From: CAZQCJ01 sp964591885
Lineage (GTDB): Bacteria > Patescibacteriota > Microgenomatia > PFEM01 > JAPLYW01
Direction: 5' to 3'
Length of the DNA stretch: 21,893 nt
NCBI GenBank assembly: GCA_964591885.1
Contig: CAZQCJ010000046.1
Coordinates: 1-21,893 of the forward strand
Shown here: positions 1 to 7,515 of the stretch, piece by piece
How positions within the stretch are numbered: the first letter of the stretch is position 1
How the letters are laid out: the number at the start of each line of letters is the position of its first letter
The notes under the pieces: model-generated
Seen by the model: the letters and a program-made list of their open reading frames with translations, nothing else
What the model was told of the DNA's origin: nothing
Databases searched by the model: none
Made by a program: the position numbers and the translations under genes

Positions 1-1206
1 TCGCTCGTCAGCCCCTAACATATCAACCATTTTACGCAGGGTAACAATCTTCGCATAATCTTTTTTATCATACAAAAGCTCTTCCTGACGAGTCCCGGAA
101 CGTTGAATATCAATCGCCGGGTAAACACGACGCTCAGCCAAAGAACGGACTAGATGAAGCTCCATATTACCAGTTCCCTTAAATTCTTCATAAATTAAAT
201 CATCCATCTTTGAACCGGTTTCAACCAAAGTTGTCCCGATAATCGTTAAAGAACCGTCTTTTTCAATCTTGCGAGCAGCTCCTAAAAAATGTTTAGCTGG
301 ATATAAAGCGGCTGGGTCAAAGCCTCCGGTTAAAGTCCGTCCAGAAGTAGGAATAGAAAGATTATAAGCACGAGCCAAACGAGTAATTGAATCCAAAAGG
401 ATAAAGACATTTTTACCCATTTCCACTAATCTTTTAGCTCGCTCCAAGGCAATTTCTGCCACTCTTGTTTGATGTTCTGGTGGTTCATCAAAATTAGAAG
501 CAATAACCTCTCCCTTAACCGAACGGGAAATATCAGTAACTTCTTCCGGTCTCTCTCCCACCAAAACTGCCATTAAATGAATATCCTTGTAATTAGTTGT
601 AATACCATTGGCAATATCTTTTAAAAGCCAGGTTTTACCAGCCTTAGGCGGAGAGACAATTAAACCTCTTTGTCCGCGCCCAATCGGTGAAATTAAATCA
701 ATGATTCGAGTCGAAAGTGGTGCTTTTCCAGTTTCAAGCTTAACTTGTTCATTGGGATAAACCGGTGTTAAATTATCAAAATTAGGTCTTTTACCCAATT
801 TTTCAATCTCAATATTATTTACCTTTTCTACTCTTAAAAGACCATAGTAACGTTCTTTTTCCTTAGGCGCTCTCACTTGGCCACCAATCATGTCGCCTGG
901 GCGAAGATAAAAACGGCGGACTTGAGAAGAAGAAATATAAACATCTTTTTCCGAAGGCGAAAAATTAGGGCGTAAATAACCATGACCATCCTGTGAAACA
1001 TCTAAAATTCCCTCCATGTATTGAGTTGGAACTCCAGCGTCAGGGATAACACGATTGTCAACCAAACCATCAAAATTATTATTCTGCGGCAAAGCAGAAT
1101 CAATTTTCTCTAAGTCTTTTTTCTCAGACTCTGTTCTAGGAAGTTCTTTCTTTAAGGGAACAGAACCAACTAGTTCATCTGCAGTAAGATTTTTTTTAGC
1201 TACCAT
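1..1206 (-). CDS. rho: Transcription termination factor Rho, C-terminus cut by window edge
   Basis: Translating the minus strand from ATG at 1206 gives an open frame of 402 codons that runs off the window start. It encodes the hexameric RNA-dependent ATPase that ends transcription. After about 60 poorly conserved charged residues comes the primary RNA-binding cold-shock-like fold (GYLRPNFSPSEKDVYIS at about 77-92). The ATPase core follows, with the Rho P-loop SPPKAGKT at about 185-192, the ERPEEVTDI segment, a Walker B ILLDSITRLARAYN, and the R-loop KGTGNMELHL. The last residues visible are KIVTLRKMVDMLGADER, so only the extreme C-terminus is missing. There is no clear Shine-Dalgarno sequence before the ATG. 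A good promoter lies about 50 bp upstream, so the gene is probably transcribed on its own although radA and rpsA lie behind it on the same strand. The family assignment is secure. Confidence 0.97.
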   Translation of the reverse strand, partial: MVAKKNLTADELVGSVPLKKELPRTESEKKDLEKIDSALPQNNNFDGLVDNRVIPDAGVPTQYMEGILDVSQDGHGYLRPNFSPSEKDVYISSSQVRRFYLRPGDMIGGQVRAPKEKERYYGLLRVEKVNNIEIEKLGKRPNFDNLTPVYPNEQVKLETGKAPLSTRIIDLISPIGRGQRGLIVSPPKAGKTWLLKDIANGITTNYKDIHLMAVLVGERPEEVTDISRSVKGEVIASNFDEPPEHQTRVAEIALERAKRLVEMGKNVFILLDSITRLARAYNLSIPTSGRTLTGGFDPAALYPAKHFLGAARKIEKDGSLTIIGTTLVETGSKMDDLIYEEFKGTGNMELHLVRSLAERRVYPAIDIQRSGTRQEELLYDKKDYAKIVTLRKMVDMLGADER

Positions 1207-1254
1207 AAATTAATGGAAATAAAAGAGGGATCACTTAACCAATCTCTGGCTCGA

Positions 1255-1283
1255 TTTAAACAGAAAACAAAACCTCTTGTCAA
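1255..1283 (-). promoter_or_regulatory. Sigma70-type promoter for rho
   Basis: On the minus strand TTGACA (1283-1278) is followed after 17 nt by TTTAAA (1260-1255). This gives a leader of roughly 40 nt before the rho ATG at 1206. Confidence 0.65.
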
Positions 1284-1315
1284 GTAGTATTTCGTTTGCT
1301 TCTCATACTCCTTAT

Positions 1316-1350
1316 GGGAGAACGTACGCCTGCCCTACATACGTTCCCCC
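1316..1350. repeat. Imperfect inverted repeat upstream of the rho promoter
   Basis: GGGAGAACGTAC (1316-1327) faces the complement of ATACGTTCCCCC (1339-1350), giving about 10-11 pairs around an 11-nt loop. No U-tract follows on either strand, so it does not look like a terminator. It lies outside both the rho leader and the small-RNA candidate. An operator or a decayed hairpin are both possible. Confidence 0.45.
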
Positions 1351-1390
1351 ACAAGAAGCACAAAAAAGACAAGAAACTGTACCTAAACTC

Positions 1391-1419
1391 TTGACAAAAA
1401 TTAGACGCTATGTTATTTT
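1391..1419 (+). promoter_or_regulatory. Promoter for the small-RNA candidate
   Basis: TTGACA (1391-1396), a 17-nt spacer, then TATTTT (1414-1419) preceded by TG at 1411-1412, which makes an extended -10. The expected start is near G1426, exactly where the first hairpin begins. Confidence 0.6.
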
Positions 1420-1425
1420 CAAGAT

Positions 1426-1521
1426 GATTGTTAGATCACCTGTCCTGGCCTAACAATCGGATTGCAGAGAGCATTGCTATTCGTACCTTTGCTGTAGCGA
1501 TAGTAATGCTCTTTGTTTTTA
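1426..1521 (+). ncRNA. Candidate ~95-nt small RNA with two hairpins
   Basis: The stretch has no protein-coding signal. A 9-bp perfect stem GATTGTTAG/CTAACAATC (1426-1434 with 1450-1458) closes a 15-nt loop. A second stem follows, AGAGCATTGCTAT with ATAGTAATGCTCT (1468-1480 with 1500-1512), 13 pairs including one G-U. It is followed directly by TTTGTTTTTA, the shape of an intrinsic terminator on the plus strand. With the TTGACA promoter just upstream this is a complete small-RNA transcription unit lying antisense to the rho-radA gap. The loop of hairpin 1 contains GATCACCT-like sequence resembling the 16S anti-Shine-Dalgarno end, which may be chance. It is not recognisably a tRNA, SRP RNA or 6S RNA. 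Confidence 0.55.
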
Positions 1522-1658
1522 TCACATTATTTTTCAAATGTCAAGCCTATAAGAAAATTATGATTAAAAAGTACTAAACCTATAGAAAATTATCTTTATA
1601 TTTTAGCTTCAAAATTAACCCTTTTAAACAAAACTTAGGAACTGTGGATAAGTTAAAA

Positions 1659-2972
1659 TCAATTCTTGAAGATTTTAATTACTTGATTAATTGAAGTGTA
1701 TTTTCCTGGACCAATAATCCTCGTAAACCCTAATCTTTTGGCTTCTTTAATTCTCTGATTCGTCTGGCTAACATTTCTTATTTCCCCTAGTAAACCCAAC
1801 TCACCAAAAACAACCATTTTTGAATCAATAGCTAAATTCTTAAAAGAAGAATAAATGGCTAGGGCAACTCCTAAATCTGCAGCAGGTTCTTCAACCCTTA
1901 GACCCCCGGCAACATTAACTAAAACATCAAAACTTCCCAATGGTAGACCTAATCTCTTTGATAAAACAGCCACAATCAGTTGAAGACGATTGTAATCAAG
2001 GCCTGAAGCTACCCTTCTTGGGATAGCTAGTTGAGTTGATGTTACTAAAGCTTGGACTTCCACTAAAACTGGCCTCGTCCCTTCCATTGTCGTTACAATC
2101 ACTGAGCCAGGAACACTTTTCTGTCTTTGAGCCAAGAAAAGCTTTGAAGGATTTTCAATCCCAAGCATGCCTTTATCAGTCATTTCAAAAACACCTACCT
2201 CATCAGTAGCCCCAAAACGATTTTTTGTTGTTCTTAAAAGACGAAAAGCCCCAAATTTTTCTCCCTCTAAAGAAAGAACCGTATCAACCATATGCTCTAA
2301 AACTTTTGGCCCGGCTAACATCCCTTGCTTGGTTACATGCCCGATTAAAAAAACGGCAACATTGGATTTTTTAGCCATTCTGAGTAATTTAGATGCACAC
2401 TCTCTAACCTGTCCGATTGAACCAGCTGAACTTGTTAAATCTTGACTTGTTAAGGTTTGGATAGAATCAATAATTAAAGTTTTAAATTCTCTTTCTTTAA
2501 AACTTTTGATTGTTTCCAAAATAGCGTCAACATCTGTTTCTGAAAGAAAAAGAAGTCTTTCCCCTTTGATTTTTAGTCTTTCAGCTCTTAATTTAATCTG
2601 ATGGAGTGATTCTTCGCCAGAAATATATAGCGCCCCGACCTTATCACCCAACTCTAACATTAAAGTCGATTTACCAATTCCTGGTTCACCAGTCACTAAA
2701 ACAACTGAACCAGGCACAATGCCACTCCCACCTAAAACACGATCAAATTCATTAATATCGGTTTTAATTCTCTTTAAATCAGTTGACTTAATTTGTGAAA
2801 GTTTTTGCGGGGAATTAATTAAAGATGTTTCAATTAAAAAACCTTTTTTGGTTGTCGGGATAACAGTTTCAACAAAAGAGTTCCATGCCCCACATTCTGG
2901 ACATTTCCCTAACCATTTAGGTGATTCCATCCCGCACTGCTGGCAGACAAATTTGGTCAAAGCTTTTGACAT
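1659..2972 (-). CDS. radA: DNA repair protein RadA (Sms)
   Basis: RadA is a DnaB-like ATPase that drives branch migration in recombinational repair. Starting at ATG 2972 the protein has 437 residues. It has an N-terminal zinc finger (C10-x2-C13 and C24-x2-C27), a RecA-type Walker A GEPGIGKST at 95-103, a Walker B LIIDSIQ, the family-specific KNRFG motif near residue 250, and a C-terminal Lon-protease-like domain that includes GGLRVEEPAADL and GELGLLGEIR. The frame is open 15 codons further upstream to 3017, but that extension is hydrophobic and unrelated to the family; MSKALTKFVCQQCG is the normal RadA beginning, so 2972 was chosen. No strong Shine-Dalgarno sequence is visible. The gene lies 55 bp after rpsA on the same strand and is probably co-transcribed with it. 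Confidence 0.96.
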   Translation of the reverse strand: MSKALTKFVCQQCGMESPKWLGKCPECGAWNSFVETVIPTTKKGFLIETSLINSPQKLSQIKSTDLKRIKTDINEFDRVLGGSGIVPGSVVLVTGEPGIGKSTLMLELGDKVGALYISGEESLHQIKLRAERLKIKGERLLFLSETDVDAILETIKSFKEREFKTLIIDSIQTLTSQDLTSSAGSIGQVRECASKLLRMAKKSNVAVFLIGHVTKQGMLAGPKVLEHMVDTVLSLEGEKFGAFRLLRTTKNRFGATDEVGVFEMTDKGMLGIENPSKLFLAQRQKSVPGSVIVTTMEGTRPVLVEVQALVTSTQLAIPRRVASGLDYNRLQLIVAVLSKRLGLPLGSFDVLVNVAGGLRVEEPAADLGVALAIYSSFKNLAIDSKMVVFGELGLLGEIRNVSQTNQRIKEAKRLGFTRIIGPGKYTSINQVIKIFKN

Positions 2973-3027
2973 AATTATTTCGAGCCACAAAAACAGCGAG
3001 AAACAAGGTTCTGTCAAAGACAGGTTC

Positions 3028-4176
3028 TTATTTATAACCGATGGGTTTCTCTTTCAAAACCAAACCTAAGCTCATTTTTCGAGCTTCTTTATCAATTGAC
3101 TCTACGAAACAATCAACTTTATCACCAACTTTTAAAGCTTTCTCTGCCGGAATTTTGGAGATATGAATTAAAGCCTCTACCCCCTTGTCTAAAGCAACAA
3201 AAACACCAAAAGGGGCTAAACGAATAACTTCCCCCTTAACCTTGGTGTCAACCGGATAGTTTTTTTCAATTTCCAACCAGGGATCTTTTTGAAGTTGTTT
3301 TAGGGAAAAATTAATCTTGCCTGTATTTTTATCAACAGTTAAAGTTTTTACTTTGATTTTATCTCCTTGCTTGTAGAATTTACTTGGCTCGTCAACTTTT
3401 TCCCAGGAAATCTCAGAGATATGAACCAGTCCTTCGACTAAATTTTTGTTGATCTTAATCTTGACAAAAAGCCCAAAAGGCATAACCCCACTAATTTCAC
3501 CTTCAAAAACATCACTAATTTTAATTTTCCCTAAAGCTTCTCTTTGAGCTTTAAGTAAAGCTTTATCGGAAACTTCTTTTTCGGATAAAATAAGACGATT
3601 TTTCTCTTTATCAACTTCGATTATCTTTGCCTCAAAAGTTTTATTAATTAAATCTCTCGCTTTACCAGCTACCTTAGCCCCAAAACAAGAAGTAGGAATA
3701 AAACCAAAAAAGCCATTAACGTCAACAACCAAACCGCCTTTATTAATTTCTTTCCCTCTAACCTTAATTGGTTCCCCAGTCTTCAATTTTTCTTCAAATC
3801 CGCCCCAAACAAAATTATTCAAAGTTTTCCTAAAGGAAAGTAAAGGATAACCATTTTCGTTTTCCGACTGGAAAACGGAAACCGTAAGCTTGTCACCTAC
3901 TTTAAGCCTACTGACAAAATCCTTAGCAACCCTAAGTTCTTTTGTTAAGATAAGCCCATCAGTTTTACCCCCAATATCAACCCAAACAGCTTTGTTGTTC
4001 TTTTCTGTAATAACCCCTTCAACAATCTCTCCTTTTTTAAACCCATGCCAAGAGTAACCTTTTAACAATTCATCCATACTTTGGGGATTTTTAGAAATTT
4101 TAGGAGACACGGAACGTGAAGCTTTCTTTGAAGCTTTTTTAGTCGTTTTTTTCTCGTTCTTTTCTGATTTGACCAC
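3028..4176 (-). CDS. rpsA: Ribosomal protein S1-like RNA-binding protein, four S1 domains
   Basis: The protein has 382 residues. A lysine/serine-rich tail of about 40 residues is followed by four S1 (OB-fold) repeats near 47-115, 132-200, 220-295 and 307-375. The last two are the most typical (PFGLFVKI...GLVHISEIS and PFGVFVALDKGVEALIHISKI). It probably helps the 30S subunit bind mRNA. E. coli S1 has six domains; four or so is common in other lineages. The start is GTG at 4176, preceded by GAGGT at an 8-nt spacing, a proper Shine-Dalgarno sequence for the intact 16S tail found in this window. A clear promoter lies just upstream. The gene leads an rpsA-radA unit. Confidence 0.93.
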   Translation of the reverse strand: MVKSEKNEKKTTKKASKKASRSVSPKISKNPQSMDELLKGYSWHGFKKGEIVEGVITEKNNKAVWVDIGGKTDGLILTKELRVAKDFVSRLKVGDKLTVSVFQSENENGYPLLSFRKTLNNFVWGGFEEKLKTGEPIKVRGKEINKGGLVVDVNGFFGFIPTSCFGAKVAGKARDLINKTFEAKIIEVDKEKNRLILSEKEVSDKALLKAQREALGKIKISDVFEGEISGVMPFGLFVKIKINKNLVEGLVHISEISWEKVDEPSKFYKQGDKIKVKTLTVDKNTGKINFSLKQLQKDPWLEIEKNYPVDTKVKGEVIRLAPFGVFVALDKGVEALIHISKIPAEKALKVGDKVDCFVESIDKEARKMSLGLVLKEKPIGYK

Positions 4177-4213
4177 TCACTATTACCTCACTTTCAATTA
4201 ATTTGATAACAAA

Positions 4214-4242
4214 ATTATAATCTAAAAAGATTTTACTCACAA
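4214..4242 (-). promoter_or_regulatory. Promoter of rpsA-radA
   Basis: Minus strand: TTGTGA (4242-4237), 17-nt spacer, TATAAT (4219-4214). The predicted leader to the GTG at 4176 is about 30 nt. The promoter sits between the 5S 3' end and rpsA. Confidence 0.75.
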
Positions 4243-4269
4243 GGAGGAAAATTTGTTTAAAAACCAAAA

Positions 4270-4389
4270 ACCCCGGCGATGAGGTATTTTCGCAGTTTCT
4301 TTCGAAACAACTATCGTCCCCGCTGCCGCCTTTGACGACCCTGTTCGGAATGGGAAGGGGTAGTTCGACGGCGCTCCAATCACCGGGAT
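4270..4389 (-). rRNA. rrf: 5S ribosomal RNA
   Basis: The minus strand carries the 5S hallmark CCCAUUCCGAACAGGG and the CGCCGGGG 3' strand that closes helix I with the 5' UCCCGGUG. Length is about 119 nt. It follows the 23S 3' end by about 45 nt. A run of U interrupted by GG directly after the closing stem may serve as the terminator of the rRNA unit. Confidence 0.95.
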
Positions 4390-4397
4390 AATAAACT

Positions 4398-4427
4398 CCC
4401 TAAAAAGTGAACAGAAATTCCTATTAA
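4398..4427 (-). repeat. 23S processing stem, 3' strand
   Basis: This segment on the minus strand is complementary over nearly 29 nt to 10166-10194 on the 5' side of the 23S, with only a few mismatches (shared core AAAAAGTGAA and ATTCCTATTAA). Together they would form the long double-stranded stem cut by RNase III. Confidence 0.85.
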
Positions 4428-4732
4428 AATCAAAAACTACTTTAGTCGATCGATTAGTACTGGTTAGCTAAATGAATTACTCCACTTACACCTCCAGCCT
4501 ATTAAACCCGTAGTCTACGGGTGATCTTCAGTGTGTAAACACACTTGGATATTTTATCTTGAGAGCGGTTTCCCGCTTAAGATGCTTTCAGCAGTTATCC
4601 ACTAGGAATATAGCTACCCAGCGTTGCTCTTGATAGAAACAACTGGCACACCAGGGATTCCCCCACCGGAGTCCTCTCGTACTACCGGCAGATTCCCTCA
4701 AATATCCTGCGCTTACTGCGGATAGAGACCGA

Positions 4733-5474
4733 CAATTATGTTACTTTTCATAAATTAACTCTATGAACGATATGATATTTCTATCATATTCTGCATGTCG
4801 CCATGCAGTTCGGACTATATCTTCTCCCGATCTTAACAATCGGAGCCTGACGTATAGTCTCTGAGGTTGCAAGAAGAAATAATTTTCTTTTCTGAATACC
4901 TTTTATTACTAAGCCTTGGAAGGCTAAAAACTAATCTAACAATTTCTAAAAAACCTTTTTTATTTAAATGTTTCTTTTTATTAATTAGATTAATTACTTG
5001 ACTAAAAATAATAAATTCTTGCCTTTTTTGAGAATGAAAAGAATATTTTTTAAAAAAGGGAATTACTCTTTTTACTAAATCTTCTCTATTTTTTACAACT
5101 AAAACCCAAGAATTATCTTTCGGATTCTTGGCATGATTTGGTTTTATATAACCACAATCAAGTCTTTCTTTTAAAACTTCTAAAACATTAATCCCTCCTG
5201 GATTTTGGCTAACATGAAATTCTGTTATAACCTGCCAACCAAGTGGCAGATCATTCCTTTTGCCAAATCCTACATAAAAACATCCTTCTCCATCAACAAA
5301 ACCAGCTAGATATTCACTCGAAACTTTCTTCCTTACCTGCTGATTGTCCGCGCCTAACACATTTTTACTTAACATAGAGTTATGTTAACTCTACATATTT
5401 ATTTCGTCAAGTAGTGTAGGATACTCGGAGTTTCCAGCATATAGTCAGGTTTATAGACAGCAACGGTCAATTTT
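4733..5474 (-). mobile_element. Group I intron in 23S after U2604, with LAGLIDADG gene
   Basis: 742 nt. The 5' exon end AGACAGU pairs perfectly with the internal guide GCUGUCU, placing a U-G pair at the splice site, and the last intron base is G (4733). Core elements on the minus strand: Q-like AATCAGCAGG, R-like CAGAGACTATACG, and S-like AAGATATAGTCC. P7 forms with the normal G-C nucleoside-binding pair, and P8 is CTCCGAT/ATCGGGAG. The core is shared with the U1917 and U1931 introns. The encoded protein gene fills the space between Q and R and runs over both. Confidence 0.9.
4833..5375 (-). CDS. LAGLIDADG homing endonuclease of the U2604 intron
   Basis: A 180-residue protein with one LAGLIDADG motif (LAGFVDGEG, residues 23-31), so it should act as a homodimer that cuts intron-less 23S genes. 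The later segments VIPFFKKYSFHSQKRQEF and the helical C-terminal part are usual for the single-motif family. The frame overlaps the ribozyme at both ends. Residues DNQQVR are encoded by the Q element, and the last residues NLRDYTSGSDC are encoded by the R element, the P3 strand and P8. The terminal ten or so residues are therefore probably a by-product of the RNA fold. A later internal start is possible, because the region before residue about 18 is also intron core. Confidence 0.88.
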   Translation of the reverse strand: MLSKNVLGADNQQVRKKVSSEYLAGFVDGEGCFYVGFGKRNDLPLGWQVITEFHVSQNPGGINVLEVLKERLDCGYIKPNHAKNPKDNSWVLVVKNREDLVKRVIPFFKKYSFHSQKRQEFIIFSQVINLINKKKHLNKKGFLEIVRLVFSLPRLSNKRYSEKKIISSCNLRDYTSGSDC

Positions 5475-5532
5475 ACTGTCTTACGACGTTCTGAACCCAG
5501 CTCACGTAGCGTTTTAATGGGCGAACAGACCA

Positions 5533-5822
5533 CACAATTTTCTTCTTTATTACTAAAGTTGTAGACTATATCTTCCCCGCCAAAAATTAAATATTTAGGC
5601 GAGGACTGGCGTCTGATAAGTATTATAGATTTTTGACAAAAATATCAAAAAATACCTATCTCATCCCTTTTTAAAAGGGAATCAGTCGTTACAGGGCTAA
5701 AGGAAGTTTATAAAACTTCCTCAGCTTCCCTCGGTATTACCCCTTAACTTTAAGATAATCCGAAGATTACCCGAATGTCAAGTAGGGTTTCACCGATATA
5801 AGCCAGTAAGGGCCAGTTGTTG
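5533..5822 (-). ncRNA. ORF-less group I intron in 23S after U2546
   Basis: 290 nt. The 5' exon AAGGGU pairs with guide GCCCUU with a terminal U-G pair, and the final intron base is G at 5533. R-like AACGACUG and S-like AAGATATAGTCT form P7 with the normal G-C pair. P8 is CCTCGCC/GGCGGGG. Extra hairpins between R and P3 (around 5620-5690) resemble the P7.1/P7.2 of subgroup IA. The segment 5725-5800 is closely similar to segments in the U2500 intron and the 16S U1498 intron. There is no protein frame. Confidence 0.85.
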
Positions 5823-5868
5823 ACCCTTGGGACCTTTTTCAGCCCCAGGATACGCTGAGCCGACATCG

Positions 5869-6706
5869 TATATTTCTCTATTATTTCTAATAGTATGGAC
5901 TATATCTTCATCCTTCTCTGACTGTGTCAAAGTTAGGGGTTTGGCGTATTATAGCAACCTTAAATTTCTCAAAAAGATTGATTGCTATCCCTTCCAAATA
6001 TGGAAGAAGTCTCTACGGGGTCATTGCTCAAGTTTATAACTAAATAAATTTAATACATAAGGCTTTACTATTTTCTTGAACCTAGGTGTACTTTCTGTTT
6101 TTACTCTAATACGATAATAAATTTTATCTTTATTAAGAGTTGTTTTTATCTGCCATTGATTAAACAATATATCTTGCAACTTCTTTTGTGACTTTAAATC
6201 AAATTGTTGAGTATTAAAATATAAGGCATTATAGGTTTTAGAACCATCATCCATAAACCACACTGCTAATGTCAATTTATCCAAATTTAAATCTTCTGGA
6301 ATTATTTTCTTTTTATCTTTATAAAAATGAAAATATAGTTCTGTTAGTTCTGGATGGCATCGCGTATTAAATCTATAAGAAATTCTTACGCCTTTTCCTT
6401 TTCTGGATTTTGGTAAACTTCTTACAAAATCTCTCAGATGATTACACTTCCAATTAACATATTCTTTCTGGGCAAAAGAACTGTTAATTTCTAATAAGGC
6501 ATTCTTCCTTCCTGGTACAATTCTTAAATAGCCATCACCTAAAATAGAACCTACAATGACAGATTTTTGCACTTGAGTTAGACTTCCCACGATATTACCC
6601 TTTAACTTCTAGATTAACCAAAGTTAACCCGAAAAGTCAATTAGGGCTTCACCGTTATAAGCCAAATTCTTATCACACATTTCTGCGTAAACACCCCGAT
6701 ATGTTG
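5869..6706 (-). mobile_element. Group I intron in 23S after U2500, with LAGLIDADG gene
   Basis: 838 nt. The 5' exon ACACCU pairs with guide GGGUGU (U-G at the site). The 3' exon CGAU pairs with AUCG immediately before the guide, a good P10, which fixes the 3' junction. The last intron base is then A (5869), not the near-invariant G. R-like GTAGAGACTT and S-like GAAGATATAGTCC form P7 with the normal G-C nucleoside pair but a U-U at its end. Two extra hairpins follow R, including ATAGCAA/TTGCTAT. Confidence 0.85.
6021..6590 (-). CDS. Two-motif LAGLIDADG homing endonuclease of the U2500 intron
   Basis: 189 residues with two LAGLIDADG-type motifs, IVGSILGDG (12-20) and LAVWFMDDG (108-116). It is therefore expected to act as a pseudo-symmetric monomer. 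The motif style and spacing fit the LAGLIDADG DNA endonuclease group distinct from the single-motif proteins elsewhere in this 23S. The start is GTG at 6590, lying within the Q-like element of the intron; the stop TGA lies just before the R element. The gene therefore occupies the loop between Q and R. No convincing Shine-Dalgarno sequence is seen. Confidence 0.88.
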   Translation of the reverse strand: MGSLTQVQKSVIVGSILGDGYLRIVPGRKNALLEINSSFAQKEYVNWKCNHLRDFVRSLPKSRKGKGVRISYRFNTRCHPELTELYFHFYKDKKKIIPEDLNLDKLTLAVWFMDDGSKTYNALYFNTQQFDLKSQKKLQDILFNQWQIKTTLNKDKIYYRIRVKTESTPRFKKIVKPYVLNLFSYKLEQ

Positions 6707-6751
6707 AGGTGTCGAACCGCGCCGTCGATATGGACTCTCGGGCGCGACTAA

Positions 6752-6782
<31 letters not shown>

Positions 6783-7107
6783 AAGCCCCGCCAACCATCA
6801 CAGTTGGACGGGGGATCACTAAGACCAACTTTCGTTCCTGCTCGACCCGTCAGTCTCACAGTCAAGCCGGCTTTTGCCTTTATACGTCCAGCGCGATTTC
6901 CATCCGCGCTAAGCCGACCTTTGTACGCTTGCATTACTCTTGAGCAAGCGACTGCCCCAGTCAAACTACCCACCAGACACTGTCCTAATATGCGCTTCCA
7001 GCATACTTTAGTGAGAAAAACATAAACAAAAGAGTGGTATTTCACTGGCGTCCGAAGACTTCCACCTATTCTCAACAGTTTATTTAGGCTTTTCAATGTC
7101 AAGCTGT

Positions 7108-7138
<31 letters not shown>

Positions 7139-7255
7139 AGTAAGTAGGCCGCATCTTCACGGCCATTTCAATTTCGCCGGGGGAGAGTTCAAGACAGTTG
7201 CTTACTCGTTACACCTTTCATGCGGGTCGTAACTTACACGACAAGGAACTTCGCT

Positions 7256-7501
7256 TATAGTGTTTTTACATAACTAGTCACCTAGTTATCAACTGTATGT
7301 CTCCATACAGATCGCACTCTATCTTTCCACGACCTTGTGATCGGGATTTGACGTATTAGTGTCTGAGGATTCTTGAAAATTTTATTTCAAGTCTTTCCTG
7401 CTGATTGTCCCCACTGAACAGATTTTCACCAAATTGGTACTGTCAGATACTTAGGATTTTCCAGCATATAGTCAAATTTTACTACAGCAGCGCGAATTTC
7501 T
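7256..7501 (-). ncRNA. ORF-less group I intron in 23S after U1931
   Basis: 246 nt. The 5' exon CUACGGU pairs with guide GCUGUAG over 7 pairs ending in U-G. The 3' exon AGCG pairs with CGCU directly before the guide (P10). The Q-like AATCAGCAGG is the same as in the U1917 and U2604 introns. The last intron base is A (7256). R is CAGACACTAATACG and S is AAAGATAGAGTGC, so P7 pairs with C-G where the guanosine-binding G-C normally is. There is no protein frame. It looks like a shortened relative of its neighbour at U1917. Confidence 0.82.
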
Positions 7502-7515
7502 ACCGTAGAACAGTT
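7502..7515 (-). other. 14-nt 23S micro-exon between two introns
   Basis: AACUGUUCUACGGU on the minus strand corresponds to E. coli 23S 1918-1931 (3' half of helix 69 and the following strand). It is flanked by the U1917 intron on its 5' side and the U1931 intron on its 3' side. Confidence 0.88.

Noticed and set aside
1426..1521. tRNA, SRP RNA or a minus-strand riboswitch in the rho-radA gap
   Set aside because: No cloverleaf or T-loop and no SRP apical-loop sequence. A minus-strand leader is possible because a TTGACA lies at 1544-1539, but its -10 is poor and the U-tract terminator faces the plus strand.
2973..3017. Upstream extension of radA adding 15 residues
   Set aside because: The extension is hydrophobic and unlike any RadA start; the zinc finger begins ten residues after the internal ATG at 2972, as expected for the family.
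7252..7501. Alternative insertion of the U1931 intron after G1933, which would give a terminal G
   Set aside because: It would leave G instead of U at the 5' junction and a weak guide pairing with two wobbles, whereas U1931 gives seven pairs, the standard U-G, and a matching P10. RNA data could still overturn this.
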